Origin: Campylobacteraceae bacterium | Lineage (GTDB): Bacteria > Campylobacterota > Campylobacteria > Campylobacterales > Sulfurovaceae | Direction: 5' to 3' | Length of the DNA stretch: 13,494 bases | Assembly: GCA_027063325.1 (NCBI GenBank) | Contig: JAMOSA010000004.1 | Span: 1-13,494, forward strand | In this document: positions 7,359 through 13,494 of the stretch, one piece after another | Layout: each line of letters begins with the position of its first letter | Position numbering within the stretch: the stretch's first letter is position 1 | Made by a program: the position numbers and the translations under genes | The notes under the pieces: generated by a model | Databases searched by the model: none | Told to the model about the DNA's origin: nothing | What the model saw: only the letters and a program-made list of their open reading frames with translations

Positions 7359-8482
7359 ACTACTCTCCTATAATCAAAATAACCCACAGTTGCTACACAA
7401 TGCACTGTTACCCCCTCTTTTCTACCAATAAAGCCTAATTTCTCTGATGTTGTAGCTTTAATGTTTATATGTGCTTTGCCCAAATTCATTATATTTGACA
7501 AACTCTCTCTCATAATCTCTTTATACTCTTTTAATCTTGGTTTTTGGGCTACTATTGTCATATCTATATGCCATATCTCAAAACCAACTCCATTTATCAT
7601 CTTTAAAATACTCTTTAATAACTCTTTTGAGTCTATTCCTTTGTATCTATTGTCATTATCAGGGAAATGCTCACCAATATCTCCCAATCCTACTGCTCCA
7701 AGCAGTGCATCTATTAGTGCATGGATAGCTACATCACCATCACTATGAGCCTTGAAGCCATAATCTACACCTATCTCAACACCACACAAATACATAGGTT
7801 TATTATCTTCAAAAGCATGAGTATCTATACCAAAACCTGTAAAACTTCTATTTGAAGGGGGCTTTAGACAAGGAATTTTGGATATATCCTGAGGAGTTGT
7901 CAATTTGTGGGCATTTGGTGAGCCATCAACAAATACAACTCTACCACCTATTGCCTGTATGGCACTACTTTCATCGGTAAACTCATAATTACTCTCTAAA
8001 GCTCTCTTTAGCATACTGCTACGGCTCAATTGAGGAGTTTGAATAAGCTTTATAGCATCTCTATTTACTGGATTACTATCAAGATATACAGTATCTACAG
8101 CTTTTAATGCAGGAACTACCACATCAGCTTGTTCTTTGTTTTTGAATATACGCTCTATCATATCTTTATCTATACAGCATCTTGCTACATCATTTACAAG
8201 TACCCATTCACTATCAACCTCTTTTAGTGCATTACTTAGTGACTCCTGTCTGCTGTTACCACCAGAAACAAAAAAGTATTTACTACTAAAGTTTTTCATA
8301 TAATCTATTTCGCTTGATGCTCCTACAATAACAATTTTTACAAAATCAAACTCTTGTGTAAAACTCTCAGCTACCCAAAGCCACAGAGGTTTATCCTCCT
8401 GATAGAGCCACTGCTTTTTGGTTGGTAGTCCAAATCTGGTTGCACTTCCTGCTGCTAATAGTATAAGTGTAGTATTTTGCAC
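7355..8482 (-). CDS. ispDF: Bifunctional IspD/IspF isoprenoid enzyme
   Basis: A 375-aa fusion of two steps of the MEP isoprenoid pathway, the usual state in Campylobacterota. Residues 1-205 are IspD (MEP cytidylyltransferase): LLAAGSATRFG at 8-18, K22/K23, GNSRQES at 75-81 and the normally HDAAR motif, which reads NDVAR here (97-101). Residues 215-375 are IspF (MEcPP synthase): GIDTHAF with zinc ligands D220 and H222, SDGDVAIHALIDALLGA with H254, and the trimer-end region TSEKLGFIGRKEG at 345-357. IspE is elsewhere, as in relatives. I place the start at GTG 8482, which has AAGGA (8488-8492) 5 bases upstream and gives the typical N-terminus MQNTTLILLAAG. The frame runs on to TTG 8527, which lacks a ribosome site and would begin inside the predicted promoter. 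First gene of a four-gene operon. Confidence 0.95.
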   Translation of the reverse strand: MQNTTLILLAAGSATRFGLPTKKQWLYQEDKPLWLWVAESFTQEFDFVKIVIVGASSEIDYMKNFSSKYFFVSGGNSRQESLSNALKEVDSEWVLVNDVARCCIDKDMIERIFKNKEQADVVVPALKAVDTVYLDSNPVNRDAIKLIQTPQLSRSSMLKRALESNYEFTDESSAIQAIGGRVVFVDGSPNAHKLTTPQDISKIPCLKPPSNRSFTGFGIDTHAFEDNKPMYLCGVEIGVDYGFKAHSDGDVAIHALIDALLGAVGLGDIGEHFPDNDNRYKGIDSKELLKSILKMINGVGFEIWHIDMTIVAQKPRLKEYKEIMRESLSNIMNLGKAHINIKATTSEKLGFIGRKEGVTVHCVATVGYFDYRRVV

Positions 8483-8504
8483 TCTTTTCCTTTGATAGTG
8501 TGAA

Positions 8505-8519
8505 AATTCGTAACGAATT
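8505..8519. promoter_or_regulatory. Perfect 15-bp palindrome over the ispDF promoter, candidate operator
   Basis: AATTCGTAACGAATT is two 7-base arms around one central base. It overlaps the minus-strand -10 box at 8522-8517 and would cover the transcription start, a classic place for a repressor. The core GTTAC resembles, but does not match, the HP1021 box TGTT(T/A)C(T/A) as I recall it. Which protein binds is unknown; autoregulation by the operon's own regulator is one hypothesis. Confidence 0.5.
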
Positions 8520-8522
8520 ATA
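8517..8522 (-). promoter_or_regulatory. Predicted -10 box of the ispDF operon
   Basis: A perfect minus-strand TATAAT (preceded by TTGTG) lies 34 bases ahead of the GTG 8482 start, predicting a leader of about 27 bases. There is no clear -35 box. The 159-base divergent gap to ribA holds this promoter, the palindrome and the ribA promoter. Confidence 0.5.
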
Positions 8523-8629
8523 CACAAGGAAACTTATTTTGGAAGTGATTTAAAGAGTTTTTTGCAGAAATGTATGTAAGGGGTCAAAAGTTTATTCCAA
8601 ACTACCAACTTCAAGCAATAAAATCAAGG

Positions 8630-8635
8630 TATAAT
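8630..8635 (+). promoter_or_regulatory. Predicted -10 box of ribA, abutting the start codon
   Basis: A perfect TATAAT ends 6 bases before the ribA ATG (8642). A normal start 7 bases past the box would fall on the A of the ATG itself, giving a leaderless mRNA. The AAGG at 8626-8629 overlaps this box and is 12 bases from the ATG, too far for a good ribosome site. Confidence 0.45.
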
Positions 8636-8641
8636 TGCAGT

Positions 8642-9208
8642 ATGAAAAAGATTGAAATATCACAAATTGCAACACTACCTACAAAGTATGGTACATTCAA
8701 AATACAGGCATTTAAAGAGGAGTGCAAAGAGCATTTGGCTATATTTACAGAACCTTTGCCTGATACTCCAATAGTCAGGGTACACTCAGAGTGTTTAACT
8801 GGTGATGCACTAGGCTCAATAAAGTGTGATTGTGGAGAGCAACTGGAATATGCACTAAAGCTTATATCCAAAGAGGGTGGAATGGTAATATACCATCGCC
8901 AGGAGGGTAGAAATATAGGATTGCTCAATAAAGTAAATGCATATGCTTTGCAAGATAGAGGACTAGATACAGTAGAAGCCAACCACCAGTTGGGATTTGC
9001 AGCAGATGAGAGAACTTATGAGATAGTAGAGACTATACTACACCACTTTGGTATAAAGAGACTCAAACTACTCACAAATAACCCCAAAAAGATAGAGTCA
9101 CTCAAAAATATAGATATAATAGAGAGAATCCCAATAAAGATGGTACCTAATCCATACAATCAAAAGTATCTACAAACCAAAAAAGAGCAATTGGGGCATC
9201 TGTTATGA
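8642..9208 (+). CDS. ribA: GTP cyclohydrolase II
   Basis: A 188-aa cytosolic enzyme that opens GTP to the first riboflavin intermediate, releasing formate and pyrophosphate. Zinc ligands C51, C62 and C64 (HSECLTGDALGSIKCDC) are intact, as are YHRQEGRNIGL at 84-94, Y101 and R124 (matching E. coli Y105 and R128) and TNNPKK at 145-150. It is the stand-alone RibA rather than a RibBA fusion. I chose ATG 8642 because the homologous N-terminus starts there (MKKIEISQIATLPT). The frame is open back to ATG 8570, but the extra 24 residues look non-homologous, would include the promoter, and have no good ribosome site. It overlaps rsmG by ATGA. The ribA-rsmG pair also occurs in C. jejuni (Cj0996-Cj0997), as I recall. 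Confidence 0.94.
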   Translation: MKKIEISQIATLPTKYGTFKIQAFKEECKEHLAIFTEPLPDTPIVRVHSECLTGDALGSIKCDCGEQLEYALKLISKEGGMVIYHRQEGRNIGLLNKVNAYALQDRGLDTVEANHQLGFAADERTYEIVETILHHFGIKRLKLLTNNPKKIESLKNIDIIERIPIKMVPNPYNQKYLQTKKEQLGHLL

Positions 9209-9813
9209 AAACAGAGTACCTAAAGAAGAGACTTGAAGAGGAGAGAGTATCTGTTACACCACTTCAACTTGAAAAGTTGGTCAAGTACTCAAATACTCTT
9301 CAGGAGTGGGGCAAAATACACAATCTAACCGCTTCACTAAAAGATAGTGATATAGCCTCAAATATAATAGACTCTTTATATCCACTCCAGTATATACCAA
9401 AACCGACTATGTGGCTAGATGTAGGAAGCGGTGCAGGATTTCCTGCTATTGTAGTAGCTATAATATGGAGTGATACAAAAGCTGTTTTGTGTGAACCACG
9501 CAACAAAAGAGCTTCATTTTTGAGATATGTCAGTATAGAGTTGGAGCTTGAGGGTGTAGAAGTTGCAAAGAAAAGAGTTGAAGAGTTGGATAGTAAACCA
9601 TTTGATATGATACTCTCAAGAGCTGTTGGAAATACTTCTGTATTGATGGAGCTTGTATCAAATCTGGTTACCCCAAAGACATCATACCTACTCTACAAAG
9701 GCTCCAATGTGGATAAAGAGATAGAAGATGCCTCTATAAAAAAGGACTATAAAGTATTTACAAAAGGGTATCGTAAATATCTATATATAGCAGGTAAGAA
9801 GGAATGCTTTTAA
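9205..9813 (+). CDS. rsmG: 16S rRNA (guanine527-N7)-methyltransferase RsmG
   Basis: A 202-aa SAM-dependent methyltransferase (formerly GidB) that makes m7G527 in 16S rRNA; its loss in other bacteria gives low-level streptomycin resistance. The N-terminal NLTASLKDSDIASNIIDSL (40-58) and the SAM-binding loop WLDVGSGAGFP (70-80) are diagnostic, followed by CEPRNKRASFLR at 96-107 and the SRAVG motif at 138-142. The length matches the family. Its ATG overlaps the ribA stop as ATGA, so translation is probably coupled. Confidence 0.94.
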   Translation: MKTEYLKKRLEEERVSVTPLQLEKLVKYSNTLQEWGKIHNLTASLKDSDIASNIIDSLYPLQYIPKPTMWLDVGSGAGFPAIVVAIIWSDTKAVLCEPRNKRASFLRYVSIELELEGVEVAKKRVEELDSKPFDMILSRAVGNTSVLMELVSNLVTPKTSYLLYKGSNVDKEIEDASIKKDYKVFTKGYRKYLYIAGKKECF

Positions 9814-9993
9814 AAATAATAGATAGTATCTTTTTGTATATACTTTGATATACTTATAGATGGTAACACTACAAGTAGCCCAACAGATTTAGAAGATGAT
9901 GAGAGTTTTAAGTCAAAAAGAAATTTAGACTCAGGAAGTGATTTTGATAGTTCAAGTTGAGATAGTAGCGGTAGAGAGAGTGGAGGAGATTGA
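9804..9993 (+). pseudogene. Possible decayed small Ser/Asp-rich ORF
   Basis: ATG 9804, inside the rsmG end, opens a frame (MLLKIIDSIFLYIL) that stops at TGA 9846. Another frame, open from 9823, reads FDILIDGNTTSSPTDLEDDE and then a Ser/Asp/Lys-rich run to TGA 9958, and ten more codons (DSSGRESGGD) to TGA 9991. Dropping one T from the T run at 9831-9835 joins the first two parts, and TGG for TGA at 9958 would join the rest. The final TGA sits between the ribosome site and start of the next gene, as in a coupled operon. The composition looks like the acidic, Ser-rich tail of a small protein. Two lesions are needed, so it is either a remnant or chance. The same 183-base gap has two TATACT boxes (9839-9844 and 9849-9854) that could be promoters. 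Confidence 0.25.
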
Positions 9994-9996
9994 CAA

Positions 9997-10239
9997 ATGT
10001 TATTAAAGCTTATAATAATAGGTGCAGTTGTATTTTGGATATACAAAAAGTTTGGAGGTACACTCAATTGGCAAAAAGATACCAAAGAGGTAAAAACCAA
10101 AAAACAACAAGATGAAGATTTAATGATAGATAAAGATACACTAGTAGAGTGTGAGAAGTGTTCTACATTTGTAGTAAAGAGTGAAGCTATTATATATAAT
10201 GGTAAATACTACTGCTCAAAAGAGTGTTTACCCAATTAA
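9997..10239 (+). CDS. Small PP0621-like membrane-anchored zinc-motif protein
   Basis: An 80-aa protein. Residues 3-18 form one membrane helix (LKLIIIGAVVFWIYKK) with no clear cleavage site, then a charged, Lys/Gln/Asp-rich linker (26-48), then a compact domain with C52-x2-C55 and C73-x3-C77 (LVECEKCSTFVVKSEAIIYNGKYYCSKEC). This resembles the PP0621 family, in which the four Cys probably bind zinc; the biochemical role is not known. GGAGGAG at 9982-9988 precedes the ATG by 8 bases. It lies between rsmG and an unrecognised gene that runs into pyk, with gaps of 183 and 15 bases. Confidence 0.75.
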   Translation: MLLKLIIIGAVVFWIYKKFGGTLNWQKDTKEVKTKKQQDEDLMIDKDTLVECEKCSTFVVKSEAIIYNGKYYCSKECLPN

Positions 10240-10254
10240 ATTAAAGGAGTATTT

Positions 10255-10647
10255 ATGTTGATATTTGGACACCCATGGATTGAGAGTAAAAAGTTTTCTA
10301 AAGTATTTACAAAATCAGAAATAGAACATATCCCGGCAGAAGATATTATACTGCTTGAGCCACTAAATGCATCTATTGATGTAGCACACTACTGTATAGA
10401 GCTTGGCAGAGAGTATGCTGTAGTAATTGGTTCTATCAAAGAAGCATTAATTGCAAATGCTTTGGGAGTATCTTATGCAGTATGCAACTTTGAACAAGCT
10501 ATTGTTATGCAAAAGGTTGCAAATGAGTATATGTTTGATACCAAAATATTAGTACTTATTGATGATGAAAAGGGTATTGAGACAAATGCTAGATTTGGTA
10601 TAGATGGTGTAATCTTTCCAGATGCTATAATGCACAGAAAACAATGA
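10255..10647 (+). CDS. Conserved-looking protein of unknown function, coupled to pyk
   Basis: A 130-aa soluble protein with no signal peptide or membrane segment that I do not recognise. It has an alternating strand-helix pattern: LIFGHPWIES at the start, EDIILLEPL near 30, YAVVIGSIKEALIANALGVSYAVCNFEQAIVMQKVANEY at 54-92, and KILVLIDDEKGIETNARFGIDGVIFPDAI at 97-125. The last part is reminiscent of the final strands of TIM-barrel enzymes, where a Gly-Ile-Asp-Gly-Val turn follows a helix, but the protein is too short for a barrel. AAAGGAG about 7 bases before the ATG is a strong ribosome site. It overlaps pyk by ATGA, so the two are translated together and the function may relate to pyruvate kinase. 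The only Cys are C47 and C78. Confidence 0.8.
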   Translation: MLIFGHPWIESKKFSKVFTKSEIEHIPAEDIILLEPLNASIDVAHYCIELGREYAVVIGSIKEALIANALGVSYAVCNFEQAIVMQKVANEYMFDTKILVLIDDEKGIETNARFGIDGVIFPDAIMHRKQ

Positions 10648-12092
10648 TCAAACATTGTAAAATTCTAGCTACTGTAGGACCAGCAAGTAGCACAGTAGAA
10701 AAGCTCGAAAGTATGATAAGAGCTGGAGTCAATCTCTTTAGGCTTAATTTTAGTCATGGTACATACTCTGAACATGAAGTTTTACTCCAAAATATAAAAG
10801 AGGCTGAAAAGAGAGTAGGATACTGTGTAGGAGTACTCCAAGATATTAGCGGACCAAAGGTAAGAATAGGAGAGTTAAAAGAGAGTGTAAAGTTAGAAAT
10901 TGGCGATATAGTAGAATTTGTAAGAGATGATATTATAGGTACATTTATAAAGCCACACAGATTGAGATTGACACTAAATAGACCTCAATTATTGGATAAA
11001 TTATGTGTTGGTGATCTTGTATATATGAGTGATGGTGCTATTGGTGTAAGAGTGGTATCAATAAAAGAGAGTATTGTTACTGAAGTAATCAGTGGAGGAT
11101 ACCTCTCCTCGCACAAAGGAGTCAATTTTCCAGGTACAAGATTGGATATTGATGTACTCACTCCAAAAGATAGAGATGATATAGCCTGGGGTGTAGAGCA
11201 TGATGTAGATTTTATGGCAATATCTTTTGTACAAAAAGCTTCAGATATGACCCAGGTAAAAAATTATGTCAACTCATTAGGAGGTAAACAGCATCTTATT
11301 GCAAAGATAGAGAAGTTTGATGCAGTAGAAAACTTTGATGAGATACTACAAAAGAGTGATGGTATAATGGTAGCTCGTGGAGATTTGGGTATTGAGATAC
11401 CATACTATAGGGTTCCAGAAGTCCAAAAAGAGATTATTCGCAAAGCAAATCTTGCTAGTAAACCTGTAATTACTGCTACACAGATGCTATTTTCTATGAC
11501 AAAGGCAGAAAGAGCAACCAGAGCTGAAATATCAGATGTAGCAAATGCAGTACTAGATGGTTCAGATTGCTTGATGTTATCAGAAGAGACAGCTGTTGGC
11601 AAATATCCACTCAAAGCAGTAGAGACAATGGCATTAACTATTACAGAAGCTGAAAAGATATTTCCACATGACAAATTTACATCATTACCACCAACAGATG
11701 AGAGTGATGTAGTAAATGAATCTGTTGTAATGCTTGCAAACAATATTACAGCCTCAGCAATACTATCACTGACTACATCTAGCCTTTCTGCTAGAAAATT
11801 GGCAAGATACAGACCCAAAAAACCAATATATGCAATAACTTATGATATAAAAGTATCCAGATGGCTAACTCTATCATGGGGAGTAGTACCAGCATTTAGA
11901 ACATCTCAAAATTCACTTCAAGATATTTTTACAGAGGTAATAAAAGATGGTATAGATAGAGCCATATTGAATATGGAAGAGTCTTATGTACTAACAGCAA
12001 GTTATCCAGTAGGTACTCCAGGAGCAATAAATCTAATAAGAGTTCTCAAAAAAAGTGAATTGTCACACTACTTCTTGAAAGCTGAAAGCTAA
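10644..12092 (+). CDS. pyk: Pyruvate kinase
   Basis: A 482-aa cytosolic homotetramer-type enzyme converting PEP and ADP to pyruvate and ATP. Visible family residues: R33 and RLNFSHG (33-39), QDISGPKVRIG (66-76), the B domain at roughly 75-175, the catalytic Lys 221 with metal ligands E223 and D247 (KIEKFDAVENF, MVARGDLGIEIP), and TATQML at 277-282. The usual Glu after TQML is Phe 283, and the following loop reads SMTKAERATRAE rather than the common NPxPTRAE; T292 and R293 are kept. The C-terminal regulatory domain (about 355-482) is present. Pyk in a chemolithotroph-like genome would serve lower glycolysis or gluconeogenic balance. Its ATG overlaps the upstream stop, and the message ends in the hairpin at 12081-12107. 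Confidence 0.96.
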   Translation: MIKHCKILATVGPASSTVEKLESMIRAGVNLFRLNFSHGTYSEHEVLLQNIKEAEKRVGYCVGVLQDISGPKVRIGELKESVKLEIGDIVEFVRDDIIGTFIKPHRLRLTLNRPQLLDKLCVGDLVYMSDGAIGVRVVSIKESIVTEVISGGYLSSHKGVNFPGTRLDIDVLTPKDRDDIAWGVEHDVDFMAISFVQKASDMTQVKNYVNSLGGKQHLIAKIEKFDAVENFDEILQKSDGIMVARGDLGIEIPYYRVPEVQKEIIRKANLASKPVITATQMLFSMTKAERATRAEISDVANAVLDGSDCLMLSEETAVGKYPLKAVETMALTITEAEKIFPHDKFTSLPPTDESDVVNESVVMLANNITASAILSLTTSSLSARKLARYRPKKPIYAITYDIKVSRWLTLSWGVVPAFRTSQNSLQDIFTEVIKDGIDRAILNMEESYVLTASYPVGTPGAINLIRVLKKSELSHYFLKAES

Positions 12093-12107
12093 AAGCTTTC
12101 GGTTTTG
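12081..12107 (+). terminator. Intrinsic terminator containing the pyk stop codon
   Basis: A 7-bp perfect stem (GAAAGCT 12084-12090, AGCTTTC 12094-12100) around AAA is extended by U-G, C-G and G-U pairs (12081-12083 with 12101-12103) and followed by TTTT. The stem and its loop include the TAA stop at 12090-12092, so the coding end doubles as the 5' arm. GAAAGCT is also tandemly repeated at 12077-12090, allowing an alternative 5' arm. Confidence 0.65.
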
Positions 12108-12173
12108 CATAATAAAATTATATCAATTACAATATCACAACCACAATAAAGCTCACTTTTCAATATAAATATA

Positions 12174-12179
12174 TATAAT
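12174..12179 (+). promoter_or_regulatory. Predicted -10 box of the yeiH-like gene
   Basis: A perfect TATAAT within a long AT-only run lies 49 bases ahead of the ATG, predicting transcription from about 12186. The 136-base gap also holds the pyk terminator and a palindrome. Confidence 0.45.
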
Positions 12180-12185
12180 TTCATC

Positions 12186-12204
12186 TAATAATTTAAAATT
12201 ATTA
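12186..12204. promoter_or_regulatory. Perfect 19-bp AT palindrome at the predicted transcription start
   Basis: TAATAATTTAAAATTATTA has two 9-base arms around a central A and lies from about +1 to +19 of the predicted transcript of the yeiH-like gene. It could be a regulator site. It is A/T only, so chance is a real possibility. Confidence 0.35.
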
Positions 12205-12228
12205 AAACTAACCCCAAAGGATAACTTT

Positions 12229-13332
12229 ATGCCATTTTCTCTAAACAAGAGGCGGGGTACAATATCTGGAATTATTTTTGTAGCTACTGTTGCATCTGGA
12301 GCTACATATATATCACAACTCTCTTTTGTATCTGCTCTTGGATTATCTCCACTGGTAATTGGTATTGTAATAGGTATATTTTATGCAAATACTCTACATA
12401 ACCACTTTCCACCCTCTTGGGAGAGTGGTATAATATTCTCTGCCAAAAAGATACTTAGATTTGCCATAGTAGTCTATGGATTTCGTATCACATTCCAACA
12501 AATTGCAGAAGTTGGATTGCATGGGTTTTTGGTATCACTTATAATGCTTAGTAGTACTATGCTAATTGGTATCTGGCTGGGTACAAAGGTTTTTAAAATG
12601 GATAGAGATACATCTATACTAACAGCTTCCGGAGCTTCTGTATGTGGAGCAGCAGCAGTATTGGCAACAGAACCTGTATTAAAAGCCGATGAGTATAAAA
12701 CAGCAGTTGCAGTATCTATGGTAGTACTCTTTGGAACAATCTCTATGTTTTTGTATCCGGTTCTATATACAACCATTATAGAACCAAGTAGCGACTTTTT
12801 GCATATGGATCCGCAAACTTTTGGTATATATGTGGGTGGAACTATACATGAAGTAGCTCAAGTGGTAGCAGTACCAGCTTCTATCCCAAATACACCACCA
12901 GAGATGGCAAATAGTGCTGTAATTGTAAAGATGACAAGAGTATTACTAATTGCTCCTATGCTTATAATACTTGGAGTGGTATTGAGTCTAATCCAAAATA
13001 CCCATTCAAAAAATGGCAAAAAGATACATATTGTTATACCATGGTTTGCAGTATATTTTGTAATTGTTGCAGGAATTAATTCACTCATTTTATACTATCT
13101 AAACACCTCTTTACAACCATATGCCAGTAGTATAAAAAGTACAATTGACAATATCAACACCATAGATACATTCTTGCTTACTATGGCAATGACAGCTCTT
13201 GGTATGGGTACACAGTTTAGCAAATTCAAAAATGTAGGAATGGCTCCGCTATATACTGCAATTGCTATGTTTGTATGGCTTGTAGCAGGAGGCTTTGTAA
13301 TTATCAAAGTAATTGGAGCTTTGGTAGCATAG
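12229..13332 (+). CDS. YeiH-family (UPF0324) putative sulfate exporter, membrane protein
   Basis: A 367-aa inner-membrane protein with about ten hydrophobic helices between residues 11 and 366. The family's conserved blocks are clear: PLVIGIVIGI near 41-50, the Gly-rich SGASVCGAAAVLATEPVLKA at 134-153, YVGGTIHEVAQVVAV at 201-215, KMTRVLLIAPML at 234-245 and MTALGMGTQFSKFK at 321-334. The family is usually annotated as a putative sulfate exporter because some members sit with sulfonate-degrading or sulfur-oxidising genes; transport has not been firmly shown for most. AAAGGA about 8 bases ahead of the ATG supports the start. It is transcribed alone here, with no LysR-type regulator beside it, unlike E. 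coli yeiH. The substrate is inference. Confidence 0.88.
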   Translation: MPFSLNKRRGTISGIIFVATVASGATYISQLSFVSALGLSPLVIGIVIGIFYANTLHNHFPPSWESGIIFSAKKILRFAIVVYGFRITFQQIAEVGLHGFLVSLIMLSSTMLIGIWLGTKVFKMDRDTSILTASGASVCGAAAVLATEPVLKADEYKTAVAVSMVVLFGTISMFLYPVLYTTIIEPSSDFLHMDPQTFGIYVGGTIHEVAQVVAVPASIPNTPPEMANSAVIVKMTRVLLIAPMLIILGVVLSLIQNTHSKNGKKIHIVIPWFAVYFVIVAGINSLILYYLNTSLQPYASSIKSTIDNINTIDTFLLTMAMTALGMGTQFSKFKNVGMAPLYTAIAMFVWLVAGGFVIIKVIGALVA

Positions 13333-13440
13333 CTGAATGATATTACGCAGATACAATTTTACACTCAAAGCCAAAAACTTTATATTTAATACTGACATTC
13401 CCCACCCAAATCTCCAAAAAAAAGAATAAAAGAAATCTGC

Positions 13441-13446
13441 TAAAAT
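13441..13446 (+). promoter_or_regulatory. Possible -10 box for the gene entering at the right edge
   Basis: TAAAAT lies 15 bases before ATG 13462 in an A-rich stretch. The 129-base gap after the transporter gene (13333-13461) shows no clear terminator hairpin. Confidence 0.3.
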
Positions 13447-13461
13447 AGTATAAAAAAAGCC

Positions 13462-13494
13462 ATGAACGAATATAAAACCCAAACAATAGAACAT
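13462..13494 (+). CDS. Probable start of a further gene, cut by the window edge
   Basis: ATG 13462 opens 11 codons (MNEYKTQTIEH) up to the window end. There is no good Shine-Dalgarno; the preceding bases are AAAAAAAGCC. A -10-like TAAAAT 15 bases upstream would give a very short leader. The fragment is too short to identify. Confidence 0.35.
   Translation, partial: MNEYKTQTIEH

Noticed and set aside
8483..8527. 15-residue N-terminal extension of IspDF from TTG 8527
   Set aside because: GTG 8482 has AAGGA at a 5-base spacing and matches the family N-terminus; TTG 8527 has no ribosome site and lies upstream of the predicted transcription start.
8570..8641. 24-residue N-terminal extension of RibA from ATG 8570
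   Set aside because: The added residues do not resemble RibA, there is no good ribosome site, and the stretch holds the predicted promoter.
9958..9960. Selenocysteine reading of the in-frame TGA
   Set aside because: The context is a Ser/Asp-rich tail with no redox motif, no SECIS-like hairpin directly follows, and a second frame break lies upstream.
9810..10100. Minus-strand 96-codon frame (MVFTSLVSFCQLSV...)
   Set aside because: It lies antisense to the PP0621-like gene and the Ser/Asp-rich plus-strand frame, has low-complexity Ser/Leu composition that mirrors that strand, and has no good ribosome site.
13249..13494. Minus-strand hydrophobic frame at the right edge
   Set aside because: It runs antisense into the end of the YeiH-like gene. 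Its Phe/Tyr-rich composition is what antisense A-rich DNA gives, and a plus-strand start at 13462 explains the edge better.
1..13494. CRISPR array, insertion sequence, tRNA or rRNA gene
   Set aside because: I saw no regularly spaced repeats, transposase motifs, terminal inverted repeats or tRNA-like cloverleaf; the gaps are short and accounted for.

Overview
The window looks like chromosomal DNA of a Campylobacterota (epsilonproteobacterial) species. It is AT-rich and tightly packed, with short Shine-Dalgarno sites (AAGGA/AGGAG), many ATA and AGA codons, and 4-base ATGA/GTGA gene overlaps. The run ispDF - phosphate-less response regulator - ATP-sulfurylase-like gene - pgpA matches, as I remember it, the Campylobacter jejuni Cj1607-Cj1610 order. 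ribA followed by rsmG matches Cj0996-Cj0997. I cannot name a genus with confidence; a free-living sulfur or hydrogen oxidiser of the Sulfurovum/Sulfurimonas type is a guess.

Layout from left to right. (1) Positions 1-305, minus: the 5' part of an AAA/SMC-like ATPase gene with a frameshift, cut by the window edge. (2) 369-4227, minus: mrp (Fe-S carrier), thiC (thiamin pyrimidine synthesis, an Fe-S radical-SAM enzyme) and amt (ammonium channel). An intrinsic terminator closes mrp and a 12-bp hairpin separates amt from thiC. (3) 4322-4810, plus: a 2H-phosphoesterase (thpR) that converges on and overlaps pgpA by 9 bases. (4) 4802-8482, minus: the operon ispDF > HP1021/CemR-like regulator > sat-like > pgpA. 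All junctions are overlapping or nearly so, and a perfect 15-bp palindrome overlaps the predicted promoter. (5) 8642-9813, plus: ribA and rsmG with an ATGA overlap; ribA may be leaderless. (6) 9814-10239: a probable decayed Ser/Asp-rich small ORF, then a small PP0621-like membrane-anchored zinc-motif protein. (7) 10255-12092: an unrecognised 130-aa protein overlapping pyruvate kinase by ATGA, closed by a terminator hairpin that contains the pyk stop codon. (8) 12229-13332: a YeiH-family membrane transporter with its own promoter region and a 19-bp palindrome. (9) 13462-13494: the probable first 11 codons of a further gene.

Most of this is core metabolism: isoprenoid, thiamin, riboflavin and phosphatidylglycerol synthesis, glycolysis, nitrogen uptake, Fe-S delivery and rRNA modification. 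I see no defence island, CRISPR array, transposon or tRNA. The less ordinary points are: the sat-like protein that has lost several ATP-sulfurylase active-site residues while keeping its zinc site; the degenerate receiver of the regulator with a single cysteine; the palindrome on the promoter of that regulator's own operon; the possible leaderless ribA mRNA; and two apparently broken reading frames (1-305 and 9804-9993).
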